The notes under the pieces were generated by a model. It did no database searches and had not been told where the DNA came from. It worked only from the letters and a program-made list of their open reading frames with translations. From assembly GCF_003550065.1 (NCBI RefSeq), contig NZ_QXDC01000002.1, forward strand, positions 1,484,260 through 1,548,259: 64,000 nucleotides of DNA, written 5' to 3'. Source of the stretch: Hephaestia caeni. GTDB taxonomy: Bacteria > Pseudomonadota > Alphaproteobacteria > Sphingomonadales > Sphingomonadaceae. The position numbers and the translations under genes are program-made. Below are positions 34,336 to 41,940 of this stretch, in pieces (positions within the stretch are counted from its first letter, which is position 1; the number at the start of each line of letters is the position of its first letter).

Positions 34336-36582
34336 TCAGTCGCCGCTCGCCTCCCCATCCGGGTCCACCGGCGGCAACCCGACATGCCGGTTGAGGAAGT
34401 TGAGGATCGTCAGATAGACGTGCGCGCTCACGCCAGAAATGCTGTGCGTCTTGCCCGGATAGAGCATCGTCTCGAACGGCTGGGTCGCGGCCTGCATCTT
34501 CGCCATCAACTGGCTCGAATTGTCGAACACGACATTGTCGTCGGCGAGGCCGTGGATCAGCAGCAGCGGATCGACGATCTTCGCCGATTCGGCGAGCGCG
34601 CCCGACGCGGTATAGGCGTCCGGCACCTTGCGCGGATCGCCCATGTAGCGCTCGGTATAATGCGTGTCGTAGAGCTTCCAGTCGGTCACCGGCGCCACCG
34701 CGACCCCGGCCGCGAACACACCCTTGGTCTTTTCGAGCAGCTTGAGCGTCATATAGCCGCCATAGGACCAGCCGAAGGTCGTGATCTTGTCGGGCGCAAC
34801 GAACGGCTGGCGCTTGAGGAAATCGACGCCCTTCAACTGATCGGCGACCTCGACGGTGCCCATCGCGTGCCAGATCGCATCCTCGAATTTCTTGCCACGG
34901 TTGGCCATGCCGCGATTGTCGACCTCGAAATACACATAGCCCTGATCGACGATATATTGCGGCAACCCGCCGCTCCATCGATTGATCACATTCTGCGCGC
35001 CGGGGCCGCCGTAATGCTGCATGAAGACGGGATATTTCTTGCCCGTCTCAAGCTTCGGCGTGATCATCTTATAATGCAGCACGGTGCCGTCGTCGGCCTT
35101 GATCGTGCCGAAAACGGTCGGGCGCAGATCGGCGACATAAGGCGCATAGGGATGGCTGGCGTCGATGTCGTTCTCGGCCAGCCACGCGATCCTCTTGCCC
35201 GCGGCATCGGCGAGATAGACCTGCGCGGGGTGATCGGTCTTCGAGCGCGAGACGACGATCCTGCTCGCAGCACCATCCATGCTCGCGCCGTTGGTCCAAC
35301 CGTTTTCGGTCAATTGCGTGAGCTGGTTCGGCCGCGCGATATCGACCGAATAAAGCTGCTGCTCGATCGGCGTATTCTTGTTGGCGGTGAAATAGAGCCG
35401 CCCCTTCACCTCGTCGACGCCGACCAGGCCGGTCACTTCCCACGGCCCACTCGTCAGCGCGACGAATTTGCCGTTGGCATAGTGATACAAATGCCCGTGG
35501 CCCGATCGTTCGGACCACCAGATCAGGCTGCCGTCGCTGAGCGCACGGAACGAATCAGACAGATTGATCCAGCTCTTCGGCCCCGATTTCTCGGAAAACA
35601 GCACCCGCGATGTGCCCGTCGCGGGATCGACGACGAGCATATCGAGTTGGGTCTGCGCGCGATTCTCGCGCTCGACGTACAGCGTATCGCCGTCGGCCGA
35701 CCAATGGACTCGGGCGAGGTAGATATCGGGGTCGGCCCCCATGTCCACCTTCACCTTGCCCGACCCGTCGGGTTTCATGACGTAAAGATCGACGAGCGCG
35801 TTGGGCGTGCCCGCCGCCGGATAGCGCTGGTCGTAGACCTTGGTGCCCGCCGCCCCGATCGCCGCGCGGCTGACGATACCGACCGGGCTCTCGTCGGTGC
35901 GCTGGACGGCGATGTAGCGGTCACCCGGCGACCACCAGTAACCGGTGCGCCGGCCCATTTCCTCCTGCGCCACGAACTCGGCGGTGCCCCAGCTCACCGT
36001 ATCGCTCGCGCCTTGCGTGATCTGCCGCTCCGCACCGCTGCCAATCGGCGCGACGAACAGTTCATTGTCGCGCACGAAACTGACATAGGCGCCGTTGGGG
36101 CTGATCGTGGGATTGAGTTCGCCGGCTTCGGTGGCGGTCAGGCGGCGCACCTTGCCGTCGAGGCTCGCGAGATAGAGGTCGCCGTCGAGCGGCACCAGGA
36201 TCGTCCTGCCGTCGGGTGCCCAATCATAGGTGACGATGCCCCGGTCGCCGCCGATGCGCAACCGCTCGCGCTGCATCTTCTCGGCCTCGGAGAGCTCGGC
36301 GCCGGTGCCGATCTTCTTCGAATCGACCAGCATCCGCTCAGCGCCGGTCGCGGTGTCGATCGCCCACAGGTCATAGCGCGCCTGCTCGTCGGGCCGCGCC
36401 TTGAGCAGTGTCACCAGCGTGCCGTCGGGCGAGAGCTTGAGCCCGCGCAGCGACGGCCCCGCCAGGCTCGGCTCGCCGAACACGCGATCGAGCGTCAGCT
36501 TCTTGGGCGCCACGTCCTCAGCATGCGCCACGCCCGCGATCGACGCGAGCATCACGCCCGCCAGCAGCCACGTTTTCGGCAT
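34336..36582 (-). CDS. dipeptidyl peptidase IV-like S9 serine peptidase
   Basis: The 748-residue secreted protein has a Sec signal (MPKTWLLAGVMLASIAGVAHA). An N-terminal beta-propeller carries EFVAQEEMGRRTGYWW, the double-Glu motif that grips the substrate N-terminus in DPP-IV. The C-terminal alpha/beta hydrolase domain has GWSYGG (Ser near 606), HGLADDN (Asp near 681) and GKTHSISG (His near 713). It should release X-Pro or X-Ala dipeptides in the periplasm. GGAGAG precedes the chosen ATG. Confidence 0.95.
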   Translation of the reverse strand: MPKTWLLAGVMLASIAGVAHAEDVAPKKLTLDRVFGEPSLAGPSLRGLKLSPDGTLVTLLKARPDEQARYDLWAIDTATGAERMLVDSKKIGTGAELSEAEKMQRERLRIGGDRGIVTYDWAPDGRTILVPLDGDLYLASLDGKVRRLTATEAGELNPTISPNGAYVSFVRDNELFVAPIGSGAERQITQGASDTVSWGTAEFVAQEEMGRRTGYWWSPGDRYIAVQRTDESPVGIVSRAAIGAAGTKVYDQRYPAAGTPNALVDLYVMKPDGSGKVKVDMGADPDIYLARVHWSADGDTLYVERENRAQTQLDMLVVDPATGTSRVLFSEKSGPKSWINLSDSFRALSDGSLIWWSERSGHGHLYHYANGKFVALTSGPWEVTGLVGVDEVKGRLYFTANKNTPIEQQLYSVDIARPNQLTQLTENGWTNGASMDGAASRIVVSRSKTDHPAQVYLADAAGKRIAWLAENDIDASHPYAPYVADLRPTVFGTIKADDGTVLHYKMITPKLETGKKYPVFMQHYGGPGAQNVINRWSGGLPQYIVDQGYVYFEVDNRGMANRGKKFEDAIWHAMGTVEVADQLKGVDFLKRQPFVAPDKITTFGWSYGGYMTLKLLEKTKGVFAAGVAVAPVTDWKLYDTHYTERYMGDPRKVPDAYTASGALAESAKIVDPLLLIHGLADDNVVFDNSSQLMAKMQAATQPFETMLYPGKTHSISGVSAHVYLTILNFLNRHVGLPPVDPDGEASGD

Positions 36583-36719
36583 GTTTCTCTCCGGTATATG
36601 ATCGATTGCCCCTCGTGCCCCGATCGGGGCCATGCCGCACTATCGCCGCGCCAGCCGCCGGCGTAAAGGTTGCGGATGAAACGAACCGGCGTGCGCAATT
36701 CGATACCGTGACAAGCGTT

Positions 36720-37547
36720 CTAATCAGGCAAGGGAATCAGTGAATCAACGTCGCGTGCCGCCTCCGCCCAGCGCCATACCGCATCGCCAATCCATATGCG
36801 GAAAGCCGTAGCATCGACGACCACTTTCTTTGGACTGCCCAGGCAAATGCGCCCGATGCCGATGATCGCCGCCTGAAGTCGCCGATGAAGCTCCGAATTG
36901 ACCGGCGATTTGACCAGCCGCACCGACAGTTCAGGCGCCTCGCGCACCATGCACAGCGCAATTTCGAAATGACGGTAGTCGACGGGCAGGCGCCACCGGT
37001 TACGCGGCGCTTCGCGCTCGTTGAACCGCCGCCGCACCGCCGGGTCATGCGTGTCTGCCGCCGTCAGCAACAGATCGGGAGCGTATCGTTCGAGCGCATA
37101 TTCGAGTAGCGCCCCGCGATCGAACATGGAGTCGCCGCGCGACTTCACGTCATCGAACGAGAGGGGCGAATAGCCCAGATGACAACCGATATGTTTGCTG
37201 ACGAGAAGGCCCTGCGCATATTGTGTCGAAGCTTTATTCGGCGGCCCATCGAGAATCTCGCGCAGCACGCCCGGGTCGATATCGCCCAGGCAATGCACAA
37301 ATATCTGCGCCTTATCGAGCGCGATCCTGTTGTCGATCATCGCAGCCCCACCCGCCAGAACAATCTTCGTCGGAGTCTTGATCACCGGCACTCGCTCGCC
37401 TTCAACGACGATCTCCTGCCCTTCGGAATCGCCCACCGTGATTTGCGGCTCAGCGGATCGTGGAGCGGCGGCTGTCTGCGCTGCGGCGACGTTTGCGTGG
37501 CCCGTGACCAGCAACGTCACAGCCAGAATCGATACCTTTCCCCTCAT
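36720..37547 (-). CDS. unrecognised secreted protein
   Basis: The 275-residue product has a clear Sec signal (SILAVTLLVTGHANVAAAQ). It continues with a stretch EGQEIVVEGERVPV that resembles a TonB-receptor plug start but is followed by no plug or barrel. Three Cys residues are present and no catalytic motif was recognised. Base composition is a little lower in GC than its neighbours. It is a single gene facing the rplS terminator and could be sphingomonad-specific. Confidence 0.7.
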   Translation of the reverse strand: MRGKVSILAVTLLVTGHANVAAAQTAAAPRSAEPQITVGDSEGQEIVVEGERVPVIKTPTKIVLAGGAAMIDNRIALDKAQIFVHCLGDIDPGVLREILDGPPNKASTQYAQGLLVSKHIGCHLGYSPLSFDDVKSRGDSMFDRGALLEYALERYAPDLLLTAADTHDPAVRRRFNEREAPRNRWRLPVDYRHFEIALCMVREAPELSVRLVKSPVNSELHRRLQAAIIGIGRICLGSPKKVVVDATAFRIWIGDAVWRWAEAARDVDSLIPLPD

Positions 37548-37610
37548 TTCAGAAACTTAGGCCGGATCGCACCCGCCGTCAAAGCGCCGTGGATGCCGGA
37601 ACGCGCAGAC

Positions 37611-37641
37611 GAAAAGAGCGTGGGAAGCATCCTTCCCACGC
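37611..37641 (-). terminator. intrinsic terminator of the vapBC-trmD-rplS operon
   Basis: GCGTGGGAAG and CTTCCCACGC form a perfect 10-bp stem with a four-base loop. In the minus direction it is followed by TCTTTTCG. It lies 29 bp after the rplS stop. Confidence 0.88.
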
Positions 37642-37669
37642 CCCTTCGGAAAGTTCGATGATCGATCGC

Positions 37670-38056
37670 TCATTCGGCGGCAGTGGCCACCGGGCGATTG
37701 TCGCGGCGTTCGGCGATGCGCGCCGCCTTGCCGGTGCGGCCACGCAGATAATAGAGCTTGGCGCGACGCACGGCGCCCTTGCGGACGACGGTGATCGAAT
37801 CGACGTTGGGCGAATAGAGCGGGAAGACGCGCTCGACGCCCTCGCCGAACGAAATCTTGCGGACGGTGAAGTTCGATCCCATGCCCTTGCTCGACCGGGC
37901 GATGCACACGCCCTCGAAATTCTGAACGCGGGTGCGTTCGCCTTCGACGACCTTCACGCCGACGCGCAGCGAATCGCCAGGACGGAAATCGGGAATCTTC
38001 TTCTCGGCGGTGAACTTGGCGATCTGCTCGGCCTCGAGCGTCTGGATGAGGTTCAT
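37670..38056 (-). CDS. rplS: 50S ribosomal protein L19
   Basis: The 128-residue ribosomal protein at the 30S-50S interface shows [37 protein letters not shown] and [11 protein letters not shown]. It starts one base after the trmD stop, so it is coupled to trmD. A strong terminator follows. Confidence 0.97.
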   Translation of the reverse strand: MNLIQTLEAEQIAKFTAEKKIPDFRPGDSLRVGVKVVEGERTRVQNFEGVCIARSSKGMGSNFTVRKISFGEGVERVFPLYSPNVDSITVVRKGAVRRAKLYYLRGRTGKAARIAERRDNRPVATAAE

Positions 38057-38057
38057 C

Positions 38058-38789
38058 TCATTCGTCCTTCGTCTGTCGCCGCGCGCCAGAGGGAGACTGG
38101 ACCCGAGCGCCCTCGTGGCGCTCCCAAAGATCCGGCCTCCGTAGCCGTGTCTGTTCCTCCGCCATCGACTTGCGCCAGGCGGCGATTTTCGCATGATCCC
38201 CCGATCGCAGCACTTCGGGGATCGTGCGCCCTTCCCATATCTGAGGTCGGGTGTAATGCGGGTATTCGAGCAACCCCGTCTCGAAGCTCTCGTCCTCCCC
38301 GCTCGAAGCCGCGCCCATTACGCCGGGCAGCAAGCGAATGCAAGCGTCGAGCAGCACCAGCGCGCCCATCTCGCCGCCCGACAGGATATAGTCGCCGATC
38401 GATACCTGCTCGATGGCGCGACCCTCGAACAGCCGCTCGTCGAACCCCTCGAAACGCCCGCACAAAATCGTGACGCCCTCGCCCCCGGCAAGCGCCCGCA
38501 CCCGGCCCTGCGTCAGCGGCGCGCCGCGCGGCGTCATCGCCAGCACCGGCCGCGTATCGGCGACGCTGTCGAGCGCCGCCGCGACGACATCGGCGCGCAG
38601 CACCATCCCCGCACCGCCGCCCGCGGGCGTATCGTCGACGGTGCGATGCTTGTCGGTCGCGAAGTCGCGGATCTGGACGGTATCGAGCGCCCACCGCCCC
38701 TCCTCCCGCGCCCGTCCGGCCAGCGACAAGCCAAGCGGCCCCGGGAACATCGCCGGGTAGAGCGTGAGGACGGTAGCACGCCAGGTCAC
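38058..38789 (-). CDS. trmD: tRNA (guanine-N1)-methyltransferase TrmD
   Basis: TrmD methylates G37 of several tRNAs with S-adenosylmethionine and is essential in many bacteria. The 243-residue protein has the trefoil-knot SPOUT blocks [26 protein letters not shown] and [15 protein letters not shown]. The start is GTG and no Shine-Dalgarno is visible. The GTG overlaps the TGA of vapC (GTGA), so translation probably depends on ribosomes finishing vapC. In most bacteria rimM precedes trmD; here it is a toxin gene. Confidence 0.95.
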   Translation of the reverse strand: MTWRATVLTLYPAMFPGPLGLSLAGRAREEGRWALDTVQIRDFATDKHRTVDDTPAGGGAGMVLRADVVAAALDSVADTRPVLAMTPRGAPLTQGRVRALAGGEGVTILCGRFEGFDERLFEGRAIEQVSIGDYILSGGEMGALVLLDACIRLLPGVMGAASSGEDESFETGLLEYPHYTRPQIWEGRTIPEVLRSGDHAKIAAWRKSMAEEQTRLRRPDLWERHEGARVQSPSGARRQTKDE

Positions 38790-39160
38790 AGCGGGACTGT
38801 CCAGTTTTCGACACGCAATCCCGGCACATCGGCGAAATCGCGCTCGTTGTTGGTGACGATCGTCAGGTCGCGCGACAATGCCTGCGCCGCGATCAAGCGA
38901 TCGAGCCGCCCGCGCCGGAAGGGTATCGTCGGAAAGACGCGCGCCGCCTCCAGATCAAACGGCAGCGCTTCGAAGACCTGAAGCACCTCGGCCAGCGCCT
39001 CTTCCTCATCCATCCCGAACAGCGCCTCGGCGACGCACAGCGTCGAGGTCACTGCCATACCGGGCATGCATTGTTCCACTCGACGACGCAGTTCCTCGGA
39101 AGCACCGGCCGCGATGTAGATCAGGATGTTGGTATCGAGCAGAAAGCGCGGATCATCCAC
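38786..39160 (-). CDS. vapC: PIN-domain toxin VapC
   Basis: The 124-residue PIN ribonuclease is the toxin of a type II pair. Acidic site residues are the Asp in [12 protein letters not shown] near residue 8, a mid-protein Glu in [12 protein letters not shown], Asp in [12 protein letters not shown] and Asp in [10 protein letters not shown]. The GTG start overlaps the end of vapB by eight bases, and the stop overlaps the trmD start. A further 19 open codons upstream lie inside vapB and are not used. It probably cleaves RNA unless held by VapB. Confidence 0.88.
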   Translation of the reverse strand: MDDPRFLLDTNILIYIAAGASEELRRRVEQCMPGMAVTSTLCVAEALFGMDEEEALAEVLQVFEALPFDLEAARVFPTIPFRRGRLDRLIAAQALSRDLTIVTNNERDFADVPGLRVENWTVPL

Positions 39161-39419
39161 GACGGAGCAGCTTTCCTTCCCGATCGAGTTCACGGGGCTC
39201 CATCGGCAAGCGTTCAACCGGCTTCAAGCCTGGATGCGACCCATAGACCCCCGTCAGATCGATCCGCCGAGGCTCATCCTCCACCGGCTCGAATTCGAAC
39301 TTGCCGTGTTCTTCGCGCACGATCATTTCCTCGCCGGCCTTCAGCCCGAGCGCCTTGGGCAGCCGGAGCGCGACCGAATTGCCCGATTTGAACACCTTGG
39401 CGCGATATTCCTTCGTCAT
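39153..39419 (-). CDS. vapB: AbrB/SpoVT-type antitoxin VapB
   Basis: The 88-residue antitoxin has an N-terminal swapped-hairpin DNA-binding domain (AKVFKSGNSVALRLPKALGL, then GEEMIVREE). Its acidic, flexible C-terminus (from about EFEPVEDEPRRIDL) should wrap the VapC toxin. It should bind the palindromic operator just upstream and repress the whole operon, including trmD and rplS (inference). GGAGG gives a strong ribosome-binding site. Confidence 0.88.
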   Translation of the reverse strand: MTKEYRAKVFKSGNSVALRLPKALGLKAGEEMIVREEHGKFEFEPVEDEPRRIDLTGVYGSHPGLKPVERLPMEPRELDREGKLLRRG

Positions 39420-39429
39420 CGCCTCCTCC

Positions 39430-39453
39430 GTATATACATTATGTATATACATT
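39430..39453 (-). promoter_or_regulatory. vapBC operator/promoter: two GTATATACATT copies
   Basis: GTATATACATT occurs at 39430-39440 and 39443-39453. The first GTATATAC and the second flank ATTAT as a perfect palindrome. It touches the vapB ribosome-binding site and supplies TATA-rich -10 candidates. This is where VapB-type antitoxins autoregulate. Confidence 0.75.
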
Positions 39454-39541
39454 CCCACCCACCCGCAAGCGGCCGGGGGTGGAATCAGCCCCCTCCCGCG
39501 TTCTACAACGCCCACCACCGATTCGGCTGCGGGAGCGCGCG

Positions 39542-39964
39542 ATGGCGAAAACCGTACCTCAGGAACCGACGCTGCTTTCGGGCGGTAATCCGCAGATCGC
39601 CAAGGGCAACGGCGATGCGCCTGTGCAGGCCTATATCGCCGCGATGCCGGGCTGGAAAAGCGACGCCGGGCGCCGCCTCGACGCACTGATCACGCGCACC
39701 GTTCCCGATGTACAGAAGGCGATCCGATGGAACTCGCCCTTCTACGGGGTCGAGGGCCAGGGCTGGTTCCTGAGTTTTCATTGCTTCACGCGCTACATCA
39801 AGGTCGCGTTCTTCAAGGGTGCCGCGCTCGATCCGCTCCCGCCCGTCGATTCGAAGGACAAGAACGCGCGTTATTTCCACATCCACGAAGACGATTCGCT
39901 GGACGAAAAACGGGTCGCAAGCTGGATTCGCCAGGCATCCGAACTGCCCGGCTGGATCCCCTGA
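39542..39964 (+). CDS. DUF1801 domain-containing protein (copy 1)
   Basis: The 140-residue protein belongs to the DUF1801/YdhG fold: DALITRTVPDVQKAIRWNSPFYGVEG, FSFH-like FLSFHCFTRYIKVAFFKG and a C-terminal helical part. These small alpha/beta proteins bear a conserved Trp/Tyr pocket of unknown function. GGGAG precedes the ATG. A second, shorter member follows after 13 bases. Confidence 0.85.
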   Translation: MAKTVPQEPTLLSGGNPQIAKGNGDAPVQAYIAAMPGWKSDAGRRLDALITRTVPDVQKAIRWNSPFYGVEGQGWFLSFHCFTRYIKVAFFKGAALDPLPPVDSKDKNARYFHIHEDDSLDEKRVASWIRQASELPGWIP

Positions 39965-39977
39965 AGGCGAAACACGC

Positions 39978-40364
39978 ATGACCGAAACCGCCAAAACCCC
40001 TGCCCAACTGATCGACGATCGCATCGCCGCGCTGGGCGACTGGCGCGGCGAGATGCTCGCCCGCCTGCGCGGCGTCATCCTCGCAACCGATTCCGACATC
40101 GTCGAAGAATGGAAGTGGCGCGGCGTTCCCGTCTGGTATCGCGACGGCATGATCTGCACCGGCGAGACCTACAAGACCCACGTCAAGATGACCTTCGCCA
40201 AGGGCGCGTCGCTCGCCGATCCGGCCGGGCTGTTCAATTCGAGCCTCGACGGCAACGTCCGCCGCGCGATCGACTTCCACGAAGGCGATACGGTCGACGA
40301 GACAGCGTTGAAAGCGCTCATCCGCTCGGCGATCGACCTCAATACCGCCGGAAAGCGCCGCTGA
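39978..40364 (+). CDS. DUF1801 domain-containing protein (copy 2)
   Basis: The 128-residue neighbour shows the same pattern: MLARLRGVILATDSDIVEEW, GVPVWYRDGMICTGETYK, KMTFAKGASL and the DFHEGDTVDE end. It is a paralogue of copy 1 with low identity. GAAGG precedes the ATG and the pair is an operon. The stop is three bases from the converging ccmI stop. Confidence 0.85.
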   Translation: MTETAKTPAQLIDDRIAALGDWRGEMLARLRGVILATDSDIVEEWKWRGVPVWYRDGMICTGETYKTHVKMTFAKGASLADPAGLFNSSLDGNVRRAIDFHEGDTVDETALKALIRSAIDLNTAGKRR

Positions 40365-40367
40365 ACC

Positions 40368-41009
40368 CTATTCGGGTGGCGGCTCGCCGTTCGCCACCGC
40401 CAGAAAGCGATCGAGCAACATCAGGCGCACCGCGATCTCGGGGCGATAGCTTGCATCCCCGGGCGTCAGGTCGAGCGCGCGCGCCCAATAAGGCCGCGCT
40501 TCGGCGAACTCGCCCGCGCGCACATAAGCGAGCCCGAGAAAGAAAGGCGGTGCCGGATGCTTCGGCGCCAACGCCATCGCACGCCGAAAAGCGAATAGCG
40601 ACGCGGGCGACACTACCCCGCCGTCATGCTGCGCCAGCGCGTCGCCCAGCCCCGTCCACAGCACCATATCCCTCGGCATCTTGCGGATGCCGGCGAGCAT
40701 CACCGCGGCACCGGCATCGGGTGCGCCCGACCGGATCATCGCATCGGAAGCCGCCAGATACGGGGTTTCGGCGGTGAAGTTGCCCATCATCGCGCCGCGC
40801 AGCTTGACGATGCCGGGATCGATCTCGATCCGCTGGGCATCGGCCTCGGCCGGGCTGCCCGCTTCACCGGGCCGACCTTGCAGCGCATAGCCGGTCGCGC
40901 CGAGCATCAGCGCCGCGCCCACCAGCGACCACAAGCCGCGCCCGACACCGAGCAGCGCCAGCGCCCCCGCTGTCCCCGCACCGATCACGATCAGCCACAC
41001 CCAGCCCAT
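40368..41009 (-). CDS. ccmI: cytochrome c maturation TPR protein CcmI (short form)
   Basis: CcmI helps deliver apocytochrome c to the CcmFH lyase. The 213-residue protein has two N-terminal membrane segments (GWVWLIVIGAGTAGALALLG and SLVGAALMLGATGYALQG) and TPR-like helices, including APPFFLGLAYVRAGEFAEAR. It lies last in the ccm operon and overlaps ccmH by one base (TGATG). An extended frame upstream is inside ccmH. Confidence 0.85.
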   Translation of the reverse strand: MGWVWLIVIGAGTAGALALLGVGRGLWSLVGAALMLGATGYALQGRPGEAGSPAEADAQRIEIDPGIVKLRGAMMGNFTAETPYLAASDAMIRSGAPDAGAAVMLAGIRKMPRDMVLWTGLGDALAQHDGGVVSPASLFAFRRAMALAPKHPAPPFFLGLAYVRAGEFAEARPYWARALDLTPGDASYRPEIAVRLMLLDRFLAVANGEPPPE

Positions 41010-41416
41010 CAGCGCCGCCTCCGCTGCTTGAAGCTCGCACGCGCGATCCACACCCCTGCCAGCAGCAGCACGATCGGCGCCAGCCACAGCGGCGCCGTCA
41101 CCGCGCTCATCGGCGGATCATAGGTGATATAAGCGCCATACCGGTCGATCAGCCAATCGCGGATCTGGTCCGGGCTCTCGCCCTGCGCGATCCGTTCGCG
41201 CACCAGCGCGCGCATCTGCCCCGCCATGTCGGCATCGCTGTCGGCGATCGCCTGTCCCTGGCACACGACACAGCGCAACTCGTCCATCAGCGCCTTGGCC
41301 TTGGCCTCCTGCCTCGGATCGGGAAGCTGCGTGTCGGCCATCGCCGCGGGCGGCAGCGGCGTGTCGGCAAACGCAGGCGCTGCGACCAGCAGCGCGAGGG
41401 CCACCAACCGCTTCAT
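41009..41416 (-). CDS. ccmH: cytochrome c maturation protein CcmH
   Basis: CcmH is a periplasmic thiol oxidoreductase that keeps apocytochrome heme-site thiols reduced. The 135-residue product has a signal peptide (KRLVALALLVAAPAFA), the LRCVVCQGQ motif near residue 47 and one C-terminal anchor (LWLAPIVLLLAGVWIA). It is the short N-terminal form, with ccmI separate. Junctions on both sides overlap. Confidence 0.94.
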   Translation of the reverse strand: MKRLVALALLVAAPAFADTPLPPAAMADTQLPDPRQEAKAKALMDELRCVVCQGQAIADSDADMAGQMRALVRERIAQGESPDQIRDWLIDRYGAYITYDPPMSAVTAPLWLAPIVLLLAGVWIARASFKQRRRR

Positions 41417-41940
41417 CGCGCACCCCGCACGGCGGCGGCGATCGTCTCGACATCCTCGGCCCGGATGTCGCCGATATGCTGGAGCACGATCCGGCCCTTG
41501 CCGTCGATCACATAGCTTTCGGGCACCCCCGACGATCCGATCGCGAGTTGCAGCCGCCCGTCACGATCGTCGCCGACGCCCACGAACGGATTGCCGTAGC
41601 GGCGCAGAAAAATGCCGGTATTCTCCGGCGTATCGCGCACCGCGACGCCCTCGATCGGCACGCCCATCGCCTTCAGCCGCATCAGTTGCGGCGATTCGGC
41701 GATGCAGGGAATGCACCAACTCGCAAAGACGTTGAGCAGCCGCGGCGTGCCTTGCGTGAAGCGCGCCTTGTCGACGCCCGGCACGCCCTCGACCATCGCA
41801 GGCAACGCAAATTCGGGCAATTCGTGGCCGACCAGCGCCGACCGCACATCGCGATCGGCGGGCCGGAACAGCCCGATCGCCACCACCGCAAGCACGCCGA
41901 CAAAGGCAACGAACGGCAGCCAGATCAGCGCCTTCCTCAT
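41413..41940 (-). CDS. ccmG: thiol:disulfide interchange protein CcmG/DsbE
   Basis: The 175-residue membrane-anchored thioredoxin-fold protein passes electrons to the apocytochrome/CcmH pathway. One N-terminal anchor (LIWLPFVAFVGVLAVVAIGL) precedes the active site ASWCIPCIAE near residue 75, with the cis-Pro in GSSGVPESYVID. The ATG overlaps the ccmF stop. Confidence 0.95.
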   Translation of the reverse strand: MRKALIWLPFVAFVGVLAVVAIGLFRPADRDVRSALVGHELPEFALPAMVEGVPGVDKARFTQGTPRLLNVFASWCIPCIAESPQLMRLKAMGVPIEGVAVRDTPENTGIFLRRYGNPFVGVGDDRDGRLQLAIGSSGVPESYVIDGKGRIVLQHIGDIRAEDVETIAAAVRGAR

